Positions 12,190 through 20,742 of a DNA stretch of 64,000 nt are shown in pieces (the stretch's first letter is position 1; every line of letters begins with the position of its first letter). This stretch comes from Lacibacter cauensis (GTDB lineage: Bacteria; Bacteroidota; Bacteroidia; Chitinophagales; Chitinophagaceae). The DNA is taken from assembly GCF_007830055.1 (NCBI RefSeq), contig NZ_VLLE01000002.1, positions 1-64,000 of the forward strand. Reading direction: 5' to 3'. The notes beneath the pieces are model-generated. The model was not told the origin of the DNA, made no database searches, and worked only from the letters and a program-made list of their open reading frames with translations. The translations under genes and the position numbers were made by a program.

Positions 12190-13719
12190 TTAATGCCGCT
12201 CAAAATCGGAGGCATGCGGTAATATTTCAGATGGATTGTGCAGTTTACTGTTTTTACGGCTGTAAAGGAAGTAAACAACTAAACCAATGGCCATCCATGC
12301 AAAAGCAACTTTTAGTGTTTGTGCATCTAAACCAATGATCATCGCCGTACAAATAAGAACACCTAAAGTTGATACAACCGGATAGATAGGTGTTTTAAAC
12401 GGACGTTGAATGTTCGGTTCTTTCACCCGCAAAATCCAAACACCGGCACTTACCAGTACAAAGGCGAAGAGTGTACCAAACGATGTAAGATCGCCTGCCA
12501 CGTGGCCAGGTACAAACGCTGCAAACAAACCAACGAATATGAATAATATCCAGTTTGCTTTGTAGGGCGTTTTGTATTTCGGGTGCAATTCGCCAAACGC
12601 TTTTGGTATTAACCCGTCGTTACTCATGGTATAGAAAATACGGCTTTGGCCCATCAACATCACCAGGATTACAGACGAGAAACCGGCAAGAATAGCAACA
12701 GTAACCGCCGTTGCTAACCAGCCATACCCCGTCATGTATTGCGAAATAGCATAAGCAACAGAAGCTTCACGACCTTTTTCAGGATCAACAAAATCTTTCC
12801 AGTTGGCAACACCGGTTAATACATGTCCGAACAAAATGTAAAGAATGGTACAAACCACGAGCGAACCAAGAATACCGATGGGCATATCACGCTTCGGATT
12901 CTTTGCTTCCTGTGCGGCTGTACTAACGGCATCAAATCCAATAAATGCAAAGAACACAATCGCTGCACCACCCAGTACGCCACCAAAACCATGTTTGTTC
13001 CAGCCACTGTAATCGGCAATTACTTTACCTGCCTGGTCAACAACCGGAGCTGTTCCTTCAGGAATGAGGTAAGGTGTATGATTTTCGGGTTTAATAAACT
13101 GCCAGCCTAATGCAATAAACAGTAATACAATACCTACTTTAATAAACACAATCACCATGTTTACAATAGCGCTTTCCTGTGTGCCTTTAATAAGCAGCAA
13201 GGTGAGCAATAATAAAATGATGAGTGCAGGTGCATTCATTATACCTGAATGATGCACACCTGCCGAATCGGTAAAGCTTTCAAACGGCGAGTGGCTCCAC
13301 TCATAGGGAATGGCTCCTCCTAACAGCTTGTTTAAATATTCACTCCATGCAATAGATACAGTGGCAGCACCCAATGCATATTCCATAATTAAAGCCCAAC
13401 CAATAATCCATGCAACTAACTCGCCCATGGTGGTGTAACTGTAGGCATACGCACTACCTGCAATCGGAATCATAGCTGCAAATTCTGCATAACACAAACC
13501 TGCAAATGCACAGCCAACAGCAGCAACGATAAATGATAATGTAACACCGGGACCGGCAGCTTGTCCGGCAGCCGCAGCAGTTCTAACAAAAAGACCGGCA
13601 CCGATAATAGCCCCGATACCTAAGGCCACCAGGTTGCCTGCTCCCAAGGTACGCTTCAAGCCTTTTCCTTCGGCCTGCGCAAGCAGCTGGTCAAGTGGTT
13701 TCTTTGCAAATAAACTCAT
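12190..13719 (-). CDS. APC-family amino acid permease
   Basis: 509-residue inner-membrane transporter of the APC superfamily, closest by eye to the YfnA/cationic amino acid transporter (CAT) branch. The first helix holds the family motif GIGAIIGAGLFV (about 34-45), followed by GPGVTLSF and about eleven more hydrophobic segments. FFAFIGFDAVSTAAQEAKNP in the middle is the conserved helix-6/loop region of CAT-like permeases. The C-terminus (FERH) is short and cytoplasmic. The substrate is probably an amino acid, but sequence alone does not say which. The gene is monocistronic with a strong terminator. Confidence 0.9.
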   Translation of the reverse strand: MSLFAKKPLDQLLAQAEGKGLKRTLGAGNLVALGIGAIIGAGLFVRTAAAAGQAAGPGVTLSFIVAAVGCAFAGLCYAEFAAMIPIAGSAYAYSYTTMGELVAWIIGWALIMEYALGAATVSIAWSEYLNKLLGGAIPYEWSHSPFESFTDSAGVHHSGIMNAPALIILLLLTLLLIKGTQESAIVNMVIVFIKVGIVLLFIALGWQFIKPENHTPYLIPEGTAPVVDQAGKVIADYSGWNKHGFGGVLGGAAIVFFAFIGFDAVSTAAQEAKNPKRDMPIGILGSLVVCTILYILFGHVLTGVANWKDFVDPEKGREASVAYAISQYMTGYGWLATAVTVAILAGFSSVILVMLMGQSRIFYTMSNDGLIPKAFGELHPKYKTPYKANWILFIFVGLFAAFVPGHVAGDLTSFGTLFAFVLVSAGVWILRVKEPNIQRPFKTPIYPVVSTLGVLICTAMIIGLDAQTLKVAFAWMAIGLVVYFLYSRKNSKLHNPSEILPHASDFERH

Positions 13720-13869
13720 ACTAGATTGGTTATAGATTTACGATTACTAACAATAATAAGCTGGAAAAATAGAGATTTATTGCAAATAACCATCAAAAGA
13801 TTTATTAACGGTTTGGGCAGATGCTGTGCAACCCGAATACCGTATATTGCGGCACTATAATTAAAAAGC

Positions 13870-15144
13870 ATGGGTAAGGGAAACAAGTTAACGCTTTACA
13901 TTTTGCTGGCCATGGCGTTGGGTATTATTGTTGGATACATTGTTCATGTAAGTGCACCCGCCGAGTTCATCCAGAGTTTTTCGAAAAATATTAAACTGCT
14001 CAGCAATATTTTCATCCGTTTGGTACAAATGATTATTGCTCCATTGGTGTTTTCAACATTGGTGGTTGGTATTGCCAAACTGGGCGATTTAAAAGCAGTA
14101 GGCCGTGTAGGTGGTAAAGCATTGCTTTGGTTTGTTACGGCCTCACTCATTTCCCTGTTATTGGGTTTGATGTTGGTGAACCTGTTTAAACCGGGTACAC
14201 ATATTAATTTAGCGCAGGCCGATACAGAAGGTGTAAAAGACCTGATGAATAAAACATCCACGTTCTCTTTACAGAATTTTGTGGAGCACATTATTCCGAA
14301 GAGCTTATTTGAAGCGATGGCTTCAAACGAAATTCTGCAGATCGTGATCTTCTCTATTTTCTTTGGTGTGGCTGCAGCAGCCATTGGCGATTACACCAAG
14401 CCATTGATCAAAGCGCTCGATGTAGTTTCACACATCATTCTTAAAATGGTGAACTATGTGATGAACTTTGCGCCCATTGGTGTATTTGGTGCATTGGCAG
14501 CAGTGGTTGCAGCAAAAGGCTTGGGTATTTTCCAGTTCTATCTTGTTTACTTTATTTATTTCTTAATCGGCATTGCTGTTCTCTGGATAATCTTAATCGG
14601 CATTGGCTTTTTGATACTGGGCAGCAGAATGAAAGTGTTGTTGCGTCGTATCGGCGGACCATTACTTATTGCTTTCAGTACAACCAGCAGTGAAGCCGTT
14701 TTCCCCAAACTTACCGAAGAGCTGGAACGTTTTGGCTGCAGAGACAGAATTGTATCGTTTGTATTACCGCTTGGTTATTCGTTTAACCTCGATGGCAGTA
14801 TGATGTATATGACCTTTGCAAGTTTAGCCATTGCACAGGCTTATGGTATCCATCTCGACCTCGGAACACAGCTGGTGATGTTACTGGTGTTGATGCTTAC
14901 AAGTAAAGGTATCGCCGGTGTACCACGTGCATCGTTGGTGGTTGTTCTGGCAACATGTGCCATGTTCAATATTCCGCCCGAAGGTGTGGCGTTGATTCTG
15001 CCCATCGATCATTTCTGCGATATGTTCCGTAGTGCAACCAATGTAGTTGGTAATGCATTGGCAACTTCAGTTGTAAGTAAGTGGGAGGGTGAGTTGAGTG
15101 ATGGGCACCATCATGTACATCACGATCATTCGCATACAGCATAA
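13870..15144 (+). CDS. dicarboxylate/amino acid:cation symporter (DAACS family)
   Basis: 424-residue transporter of the GltP/DctA family, which imports glutamate/aspartate or C4-dicarboxylates with Na+ or H+. Family landmarks are present: the serine-rich HP1 tip STTSSEAVFPKL, the helix-7 motif as FNLDGSMMYM (NMDG variant), and the HP2 tip SKGIAGVPRAS. A His-rich tail (HHHVHHDHSH) ends the protein and is not part of the family core. The gene opens a three-gene run, with 42 bp to the dedA-like gene and 21 bp from that to the MFS gene. Variant TATATTGC at 13843-13850 may be a -7 element. Confidence 0.9.
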   Translation: MGKGNKLTLYILLAMALGIIVGYIVHVSAPAEFIQSFSKNIKLLSNIFIRLVQMIIAPLVFSTLVVGIAKLGDLKAVGRVGGKALLWFVTASLISLLLGLMLVNLFKPGTHINLAQADTEGVKDLMNKTSTFSLQNFVEHIIPKSLFEAMASNEILQIVIFSIFFGVAAAAIGDYTKPLIKALDVVSHIILKMVNYVMNFAPIGVFGALAAVVAAKGLGIFQFYLVYFIYFLIGIAVLWIILIGIGFLILGSRMKVLLRRIGGPLLIAFSTTSSEAVFPKLTEELERFGCRDRIVSFVLPLGYSFNLDGSMMYMTFASLAIAQAYGIHLDLGTQLVMLLVLMLTSKGIAGVPRASLVVVLATCAMFNIPPEGVALILPIDHFCDMFRSATNVVGNALATSVVSKWEGELSDGHHHVHHDHSHTA

Positions 15145-15186
15145 TTTCAAACGAACAAGAATAATAGATTAAACGGGATAACGAAC

Positions 15187-16152
15187 ATGAAGAAAAGATC
15201 GATTCAGATAGTATTGATGGTTGTAATGCTGTTGGGTATTTCGCAGCTACATGCACAAAAGCAGGTAAATGTGCGGGTGTTTAACCAATACGAGGCACCG
15301 GCCGATAAGTTTACAGTAGATGGGGTTGAATATGCCACCACAAAAGATGGTACCATTACAATAAACATTAACGCAACCGATTCTGTTACGTTTGCCGGCA
15401 ACGAATACGATGCAAAAAAGTATGCAGTTGCAGATTTAAAAGAAGGTATTACTGTTGAATTACATAAACAGTTTACCTGGAAAGATCTGCTCAATCCCAT
15501 GTTCTACATTAAATATGGTGGACTATGGTTGCTGCTCTTCATCATTTTTGCAGAAACGGGTTTGTTGTTTGGTTTCTTTTTACCCGGCGACAGTTTGTTA
15601 TTTGTTGCCGGTATTTACAGCGGTAATCTTGCACGTGAGTTCTTAAAAATAGTCGGATTAGGTGGCGTACAAAACGAATGGTTTGAGTTATTGGTGCTCT
15701 GCACATTGATATCGTTGGCAGGTATATTGGGTAACTGGATTGGTTACTGGACCGGTCGTAAAATTGGCCCGGCTATGTATAACTGGAACGATAATCTCTT
15801 ATTTAAAAAACGCTATCTGCACGAAGCACATGATTTCTATGAGAAGCATGGTGGTGGTGCGATTGTGTTTGCACGTTTCCTGCCTTTCATCCGCACATTT
15901 GCACCCATCATTGCAGGTATTGTAGATATGGATCGTAAGAAGTTTGTTTTCTTTAATGTAGTGGGCTGTGTGGCTTGGGTAGTGAGTATGATTTTTGCCG
16001 GACACTTTTTACAGATATGGGTAAAGAAACAGTTTGGTATTGAACTGAAAGATAAACTGGAGTTGATTGTAATCATCATTATCGCTGTTACGACAGCACC
16101 GGTTTTCTGGAAGCTCATCTTTGGTAAGAAAGCTGAAAAGCCAAATGTGTAA
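15187..16152 (+). CDS. DedA-family membrane protein with an N-terminal periplasmic domain
   Basis: 321 residues. A signal peptide (residues 1-23, ending QLHAQ) leads into an extra beta-rich domain of about 80 residues, and then the DedA/SNARE-associated (VTT) membrane domain from about residue 100. DedA landmarks present are FLPGDSLLFVAG, GYWTGRKIG and FARFLPFIRTFAPIIAG, whose Arg pair is conserved. DedA proteins are implicated in undecaprenyl-phosphate or phospholipid flipping and membrane homeostasis. The N-terminal extension is not found in the short E. coli proteins and may be lineage-specific. It lies in the symporter-DedA-MFS run. Confidence 0.9.
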   Translation: MKKRSIQIVLMVVMLLGISQLHAQKQVNVRVFNQYEAPADKFTVDGVEYATTKDGTITININATDSVTFAGNEYDAKKYAVADLKEGITVELHKQFTWKDLLNPMFYIKYGGLWLLLFIIFAETGLLFGFFLPGDSLLFVAGIYSGNLAREFLKIVGLGGVQNEWFELLVLCTLISLAGILGNWIGYWTGRKIGPAMYNWNDNLLFKKRYLHEAHDFYEKHGGGAIVFARFLPFIRTFAPIIAGIVDMDRKKFVFFNVVGCVAWVVSMIFAGHFLQIWVKKQFGIELKDKLELIVIIIIAVTTAPVFWKLIFGKKAEKPNV

Positions 16153-16173
16153 TCCGACTCACTAATCTTGCTT

Positions 16174-17433
16174 ATGACCAACCAAAAAGAACATTCCATT
16201 TTTTCCCTTGCTGTTATTGTAGCAGCGCTTGGTTACTTTGTTGATATTTATGATCTGCTGCTGTTTACCATTGTACGGGAACCCAGTATTGTTGGTGTAG
16301 GTATCGATAAAGCAGATACAGCTGCAATGATTGCAGCCAGTACTAAAATCATCAACTGGCAAATGGTGGGGTTGTTGATTGGTGGAATTCTTTGGGGCAC
16401 CATTGGTGATAAGAAAGGACGCTTAAGTGTATTGTTTGGTTCTATTCTTTTATACAGTGTTGCCAATTTTGTTACAGGGTTTGTACAAACAGTGGATCAT
16501 TATGCCTATGCACGTTTTGTAGCTGGGCTTGGCTTAGCAGGAGAGTTAGGTGCAGGTATTACATTAGTAAGTGAGTTGCTTCCAAAAAATAAACGGGGTG
16601 TTGGTACTTCGCTGGTAGCGGGTATTGGTTTGTTTGGAGCTGTATTTGCCTACTTTACATTTAAACTCACCAACGACTGGCGTCTTTGTTACAAAATTGG
16701 TGGCGGTTTAGGAATAGGCTTGCTGTTGTTGCGGGTAAGTGTTGCCGAAAGCGGTATGTTTAAAACAGTAAAAGAAACCAAGGTAAGTCGTGGTAATTTT
16801 TTTATGTTTTTCAGCAGCGGCAACCGCTTCAAAAAATACGTCCTGGCAATTTTAATTGGCTTACCTACCTGGTATGTCATTGGTATTCTGGTAAACCTTA
16901 GTAACCGTTTTGCTACTGATTTTTATGGTGAGAACAAAGTAGACAGTGGCCGTGCCATTATGTTTGCTTATGCTGCAATTGCTACAGGCGATATTGCAGT
17001 AGGTCTCATCAGCCAGTATTTTAAAAGCCGCAAAAAAGCATTGTACCTGTTTTACGCATTTACAATAGTTGGCTTACTCATCTTCTTTTCACCATTGAAC
17101 AACAGCGATACGGCCATGTATCTCATTTGTGCATGGCTGGGTTTCAGTACCGGTTTCTGGGCCATATTTGTAACAATGGGTGCCGAGCAGTTTGGCACCA
17201 ACCTACGTGCAACAGCCGCAACCACTATTCCCAACATGGTGCGTGGTGCATTGCCGTTGATCAATATGATGTTTCTCGGACTGTTTCAAAAAAGCTGGGG
17301 CTGGGGTTTAACCAAGAGTGGTATTGTAACCGGTGTTGTTGTAATGGTTATTACACTTGTTGCAGCGTACTTTACCGAAGAAACCTTCCATAAGGATTTG
17401 AATTATGTGGAGGGAGAAGAGGTGTTTCCTTAA
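16174..17433 (+). CDS. MFS transporter
   Basis: 419-residue major facilitator with 12 predicted helices. The loop 2-3 signature appears as GDKKGRLSVLFGS (about 86-98). The conserved acidic residues of helix 1 are in YFVDIYDLLLF, as in metabolite:H+ symporters of the sugar/dicarboxylate type. An upstream in-frame TTG at 16168 is possible, but ATG at 16174 gives the normal start. It is third in the run after the symporter and the DedA gene (21 bp gap), perhaps handling related organic acids. The substrate is unknown. Confidence 0.87.
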   Translation: MTNQKEHSIFSLAVIVAALGYFVDIYDLLLFTIVREPSIVGVGIDKADTAAMIAASTKIINWQMVGLLIGGILWGTIGDKKGRLSVLFGSILLYSVANFVTGFVQTVDHYAYARFVAGLGLAGELGAGITLVSELLPKNKRGVGTSLVAGIGLFGAVFAYFTFKLTNDWRLCYKIGGGLGIGLLLLRVSVAESGMFKTVKETKVSRGNFFMFFSSGNRFKKYVLAILIGLPTWYVIGILVNLSNRFATDFYGENKVDSGRAIMFAYAAIATGDIAVGLISQYFKSRKKALYLFYAFTIVGLLIFFSPLNNSDTAMYLICAWLGFSTGFWAIFVTMGAEQFGTNLRATAATTIPNMVRGALPLINMMFLGLFQKSWGWGLTKSGIVTGVVVMVITLVAAYFTEETFHKDLNYVEGEEVFP

Positions 17434-17530
17434 TAGTCGGCAGGACCGAAGTCCGCAAGTCGGAAAGAAAGACACTGAAAATTATAAACCTGTTTCACTT
17501 TCGGAAACATACTTTCGGACTTCCCGACTA
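17434..17530. repeat. intergenic inverted repeat
   Basis: Two-part inverted repeat between the MFS and GT9 genes: tagtcgg (17434-17440) and gaagtccg (17448-17455) pair with cggacttc (17516-17523) and ccgacta (17524-17530). There is no T run, so it is not a standard terminator. It resembles other hairpin-rich spacers in this window. Confidence 0.6.
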
Positions 17531-17557
17531 TCTACTTTCCGTCTAATTTTATAGCGC

Positions 17558-18553
17558 ATGAAATTTCTAATCATCCGTTTCAGTTCCATCGGCGATATTG
17601 TGTTAACCACGCCTGTTGTGCGTTGTTTAAAACAGCAGGGAATTGGTGCTGAAGTACATTTTCTTACCAAGTTCAGTTTTCAGAAAGTAGTTGCATCAAA
17701 TCCGTACATCGATAAGTGTTATTATCTCAACAACGATTGGGAGCTGCTAATGCATGAATTGAAAGAAGAGAACTACGACTACATCATTGATCTGCACAAC
17801 AACATCCGCACCTTAAAAATTAAACGGGAGTTGAAAGTAAAAGCATTTGCTTTCAACAAACTGAATGTGCAGAAGTGGCTGCTTACGAATTTAAAGATCA
17901 ACCGTATGCCGGCTGTGCATATTGTGGATCGTTATCTCGATACAGTAAAATCATTTGGCATCAAGAACGATGGTAAGGGATTGGATTATTTTATTCCGCA
18001 GGAAGAAGAAACCAAACAAAGCGATCTGCCGCATTCGCATTACTTAGGTTATGTTGGCTTAGTGATTGGTGCTGCACATGCAACCAAACGCTTACCTGCC
18101 CAACAGTTAAAGAAACTCTGTTCGTTATTACATCATCCCATCATCTTACTGGGCGGACCCGAAGACAAAGCAACCGGTGATGAAATAGCAGCTGTTGATC
18201 CGGTGAAGATTTACAATGCCTGCGGTAAATTTTCAATTAACGAAAGTGCCGACCTGGTGCGTAAAGCTAAACTCATCATTACACACGATACCGGCTTAAT
18301 GCATATTGCAGCTGCCTTACACAAACCCATCATCAGCGTATGGGGCAACACGGTTCCTGCATTTGGTATGACGCCGTATTACGGCAATAAGCAAGTGCGG
18401 CATGTACAATTCGAAGTAGATGATCTTGGCTGCAGACCTTGTTCTAAAATCGGTCATGACAAATGCCCGAAAAAACATTTCAAATGTATGCAGCTGCAAG
18501 ATGTAGAAGCAATAGCAGCAACTGCACAAGCTTGGGCAAAAGAATTACGGTAA
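17558..18553 (+). CDS. glycosyltransferase family 9 (heptosyltransferase-like)
   Basis: 331-residue GT-B glycosyltransferase of family GT9, the group that adds heptose to lipid A-core. The N-terminal nucleotide-sugar fold starts MKFLIIRFSSIGDIVLTTP, the typical GT9 opening. The C-terminal half has THDTGLMHIAAALHKPIISV (about 243-262), the GT9 donor-site block. The acceptor cannot be told, but hldD (33280) in this window supplies ADP-heptose, so LPS core assembly is the likely context. The gene converges on mdh and shares its terminator. Confidence 0.87.
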   Translation: MKFLIIRFSSIGDIVLTTPVVRCLKQQGIGAEVHFLTKFSFQKVVASNPYIDKCYYLNNDWELLMHELKEENYDYIIDLHNNIRTLKIKRELKVKAFAFNKLNVQKWLLTNLKINRMPAVHIVDRYLDTVKSFGIKNDGKGLDYFIPQEEETKQSDLPHSHYLGYVGLVIGAAHATKRLPAQQLKKLCSLLHHPIILLGGPEDKATGDEIAAVDPVKIYNACGKFSINESADLVRKAKLIITHDTGLMHIAAALHKPIISVWGNTVPAFGMTPYYGNKQVRHVQFEVDDLGCRPCSKIGHDKCPKKHFKCMQLQDVEAIAATAQAWAKELR

Positions 18554-18556
18554 TAA

Positions 18557-18590
18557 AAAACGGTTGCAAAATTTGCAACCGTTTTCATTT
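18557..18590. terminator. bidirectional terminator between GT9 gene and mdh
   Basis: Stem aaaacggttgcaaa/tttgcaaccgtttt with almost no loop beyond the turn, and A/T runs on both sides. It serves convergent genes. Confidence 0.88.
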
Positions 18591-18622
18591 TCAAATTATC
18601 TGATTTTCAATTTTTCAAATTA
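18587..18622. repeat. TTTTCAAATT-type low-complexity tract
   Basis: Repeats of ttttcaaatt/ttttcaattt between the terminator and the mdh stop. Similar tracts stand at 20709-20740 and 24669-24782. Confidence 0.55.
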
Positions 18623-19549
18623 CAATGTTTTCAACACATCGTTCATGCCGCGTACAGCTGCTGCACTTTTATCGAAAGCAGCTTGCTCATCAGCATTCAA
18701 TTCAAAGTCGATGATTTTTTCCCAACCATTGCGACCAATTGTTACAGGAACGCCTAAGCAAATATCTTTCTGTCCGTATTCGCCATCTAACGCTACGCAA
18801 CAAGTAAAGAGTTTCTTTTCATCACGCAAAATGCTTTCTACCAGAGCTGCTCCAGATGCACCTGGTGCATACCATGCAGAAGTACCAATTAACGCAGTAA
18901 GCGTAGCACCACCCACCATGGTATCTTTTACAATCTGCTCTTGCTGTTCAGCAGATAAGAATTTTGTTACAGGAACACTGTTCCAGGTAGCCAAACGAAT
19001 CAAAGGAATCATGGTGGTATCGCCGTGGCCACCAACTACTACTGCATTCAAATCAGCAGGTGAGCAATTTAAGTGCTGGCTCAGTTGATATTTAAAGCGG
19101 CTGCTGTCGAGTGTACCACCCATACCAATAATGCGGTTCTTTGGTAAGCCGGTAGAAGTTAATGCCAGGTAAGTCATCGTATCCATCGGGTTACTGATGA
19201 TGATGATGATGGCATTAGGAGAATATTTTAAAATGTTTTCGCAAACAGATTTTACAATACCTGCATTTACACCAATCAGTTCTTCACGGGTCATGCCGGG
19301 TTTGCGGGGTAAGCCCGAAGTAATTACCACTACATCACTGTCGGCTGTTTTGCTGTAGTCGTTTGTGCTGCCAACAATTTTGGTGTCGAAACCGAGGAGA
19401 GCAGCAGTCTGCATCATATCCTGGGCCTTACCTTCGGCAATACCTTCTTTAATATCGAGTAACACTAATTCAGAACACAGTTCTTTGCGGGCAATATTAT
19501 CAGCACAGGTAGCTCCAACGGCACCGGCACCTACTACAGTAACTTTCAT
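18620..19549 (-). CDS. mdh: malate dehydrogenase (LDH-like)
   Basis: 309-residue NAD-dependent malate dehydrogenase of the LDH-like class, which interconverts malate and oxaloacetate in the TCA cycle. The Rossmann motif GAGAVG is at 7-12, with Asp32 (LLDIKEG) selecting NAD. The active-site loop PRKPGMTR holds the substrate Arg residues 82 and 88 that distinguish malate from lactate dehydrogenase. SNPMDTMTYL and the catalytic His175 in GGHGDT are present. A TTG two codons upstream is possible, but the ATG at 19549 gives the standard MKVTVVG start. A strong promoter lies upstream (19587-19618). Confidence 0.96.
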   Translation of the reverse strand: MKVTVVGAGAVGATCADNIARKELCSELVLLDIKEGIAEGKAQDMMQTAALLGFDTKIVGSTNDYSKTADSDVVVITSGLPRKPGMTREELIGVNAGIVKSVCENILKYSPNAIIIIISNPMDTMTYLALTSTGLPKNRIIGMGGTLDSSRFKYQLSQHLNCSPADLNAVVVGGHGDTTMIPLIRLATWNSVPVTKFLSAEQQEQIVKDTMVGGATLTALIGTSAWYAPGASGAALVESILRDEKKLFTCCVALDGEYGQKDICLGVPVTIGRNGWEKIIDFELNADEQAAFDKSAAAVRGMNDVLKTL

Positions 19550-19586
19550 GGACAAACGTATTTTTTAAGTGAAGAAAATTGTGCCG

Positions 19587-19618
19587 CAAAGGTATTGGAG
19601 GAAAGCTGAAAAGTCAAA
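19587..19618 (-). promoter_or_regulatory. mdh promoter
   Basis: On the minus strand TTTG (19615-19618), 20 bp, then TACCTTTG (19587-19594). It is an exact match to the Bacteroidota consensus and lies 37 bp upstream of the ATG. Confidence 0.82.
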
Positions 19619-19660
19619 AGAAGGAATTACTATCTTTAGTCATACCAAAATTAAAACCGC

Positions 19661-20182
19661 ATGATTCTTATCATTCTTTATGTCTTTCTCGGCATAATCG
19701 CACTTGCTTTGCTGGCAGCCGCAGTAATGCCCGGCAAATACCTTGTAGAAAAATCAACGATCATTGGCCGGCCTTCGGCAGAAGTGTATAACAAAATTGC
19801 AGATCTGCATCATTACCGTGATTGGAATCCTTGGGCTAGAATGGATCCTGATGCACAATCAACCATTACCGGCGATCCGATGCATGTGGGACATAAGTAT
19901 TACTGGAATGGAAAGAAGGTAGGCGAGGGAAGCTTAACAGTACGTTCTGCTGTGCCAAGTAAAGCCATCAACTTCGACCTGGTATTTTTAAAGCCGTTTA
20001 AATCGGAAGCGATTGATGCGTGGGATTTTACAGAAGTGGAAGGCGGAACAAAAGTGGTTTGGCGCAACAGTGGTGCTTTAGCGTTTCCTGTTGCTCGTTT
20101 AATGGGGCCATCCATTACCAAACAGCTGAACAAACAGTTTGAAGAAGGATTGCAGAACCTGAAAGAAATGTGTGAGAAGTAA
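19661..20182 (+). CDS. membrane-anchored SRPBCC (START-like) protein
   Basis: 173 residues. One N-terminal hydrophobic helix (about 3-23) precedes a domain of the SRPBCC/polyketide-cyclase type, a helix-grip fold that binds hydrophobic ligands. The domain opens with VEKSTIIGRPSAEVYNKI and contains HHYRDWNPWARMDP, typical for this superfamily. The ligand is unknown. It is divergent from mdh (about 110 bp between starts). TATCTTTA at 19631-19638 may be a variant -7 element. A terminator follows. Confidence 0.85.
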   Translation: MILIILYVFLGIIALALLAAAVMPGKYLVEKSTIIGRPSAEVYNKIADLHHYRDWNPWARMDPDAQSTITGDPMHVGHKYYWNGKKVGEGSLTVRSAVPSKAINFDLVFLKPFKSEAIDAWDFTEVEGGTKVVWRNSGALAFPVARLMGPSITKQLNKQFEEGLQNLKEMCEK

Positions 20183-20203
20183 CAATAACAATATCTGTTT
20201 TAC

Positions 20204-20232
20204 AAGCCAGTCTGCCCGACTGGCTTTTTTAT
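20204..20232 (+). terminator. terminator of the SRPBCC gene
   Basis: Stem aagccagtc/gactggctt with loop tgccc, followed by a run of T. Confidence 0.9.
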
Positions 20233-20260
20233 TTTTTTAACAGGAAAGGAGTAAAATAAA

Positions 20261-20291
20261 TTTGGAGGGTTACGATAAATTCGTAGATTTA
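20261..20291 (+). promoter_or_regulatory. blaI-M56 promoter
   Basis: TTTG at 20261-20264, 19 bp, then TAGATTTA at 20284-20291 (TAnnTTTA variant). The second element is overlapped at each end by one of the two operator palindromes. Confidence 0.6.
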
Positions 20292-20304
20292 CGAAAATTT
20301 CGTA
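20271..20304. promoter_or_regulatory. twin BlaI-type operators
   Basis: Two perfect TACGA-N5-TCGTA palindromes, at 20271-20285 and 20290-20304, 4 bp apart. They straddle the -7 element and end 3 bp before the blaI ATG. Placement is ideal for repression by the encoded BlaI-family protein, which binds as a dimer in this family. Binding itself is inferred. Confidence 0.7.
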
Positions 20305-20307
20305 GAG

Positions 20308-20667
20308 ATGTTAGAGAAACTTACACACCAGGAAGAAGAAGCCATGCAGGCCGTTTGGCGAAAAGGCGAAGGGAATATTAAATCCTTTCTTGAATTTTTG
20401 GATGAAGAGATTCCGTACACCACACTTGCATCTACCATTAAAAACCTGGAGAAGAAAGGTTATCTCGAAAGCAGGTTAGTAGGTAATGCGTATCTCTATA
20501 AACCGGCTATTACAGAAGAAGAATACAAGAAGAAGTTTATGAGCGGTTTTGTAAAAGAGTATTTCGAAAACTCGTACAAGGAGCTGGTGAATTTTTTTGT
20601 GGAGCAGAAAAAGTTATCGCCCAAAGAGCTGAAAGAAATTGTAGAAATGATTGAAGGGAAGAAGTAA
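20308..20667 (+). CDS. BlaI/MecI/CopY-family transcriptional repressor
   Basis: 119-residue winged-helix repressor. The N-terminal domain (LTHQEEEAMQAVWRKGEG to about residue 65) includes the recognition region IPYTTLASTIKNLEKKGYLE. The C-terminal dimerisation and cleavage region runs from about 70 to 119. In BlaR/BlaI systems the M56 membrane sensor triggers repressor cleavage. Here the M56 gene follows 75 bp downstream, and two palindromes overlap the promoter, so autoregulation of the pair is likely. No beta-lactamase gene is adjacent, so the inducing signal is open. Confidence 0.9.
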   Translation: MLEKLTHQEEEAMQAVWRKGEGNIKSFLEFLDEEIPYTTLASTIKNLEKKGYLESRLVGNAYLYKPAITEEEYKKKFMSGFVKEYFENSYKELVNFFVEQKKLSPKELKEIVEMIEGKK

Positions 20668-20740
20668 TGAATAATGAGTAATGAATGATCAGTGATGAGT
20701 TACTGATGTTCAATTTCCAAATTTTCAAATTTTCAAATTA
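20668..20740. repeat. intergenic low-complexity spacer (TGAT/GAGT and TTTTCAAATT repeats)
   Basis: The first half repeats variants of aatgagtaatgaatgat. The second half (20709-20740) repeats ttttcaaatt. It fills the space between blaI and the M56 gene; the two genes may still be co-transcribed, as no T-run terminator is present. Confidence 0.5.
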
Positions 20741-20742
20741 AG

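Noticed and set aside
17558-18553. GT9 protein as a possible EarP modifying the unusual EF-P
   Set aside because: It has the GT9 heptosyltransferase opening and donor motif; EarP belongs to a different family and the genes are not linked.
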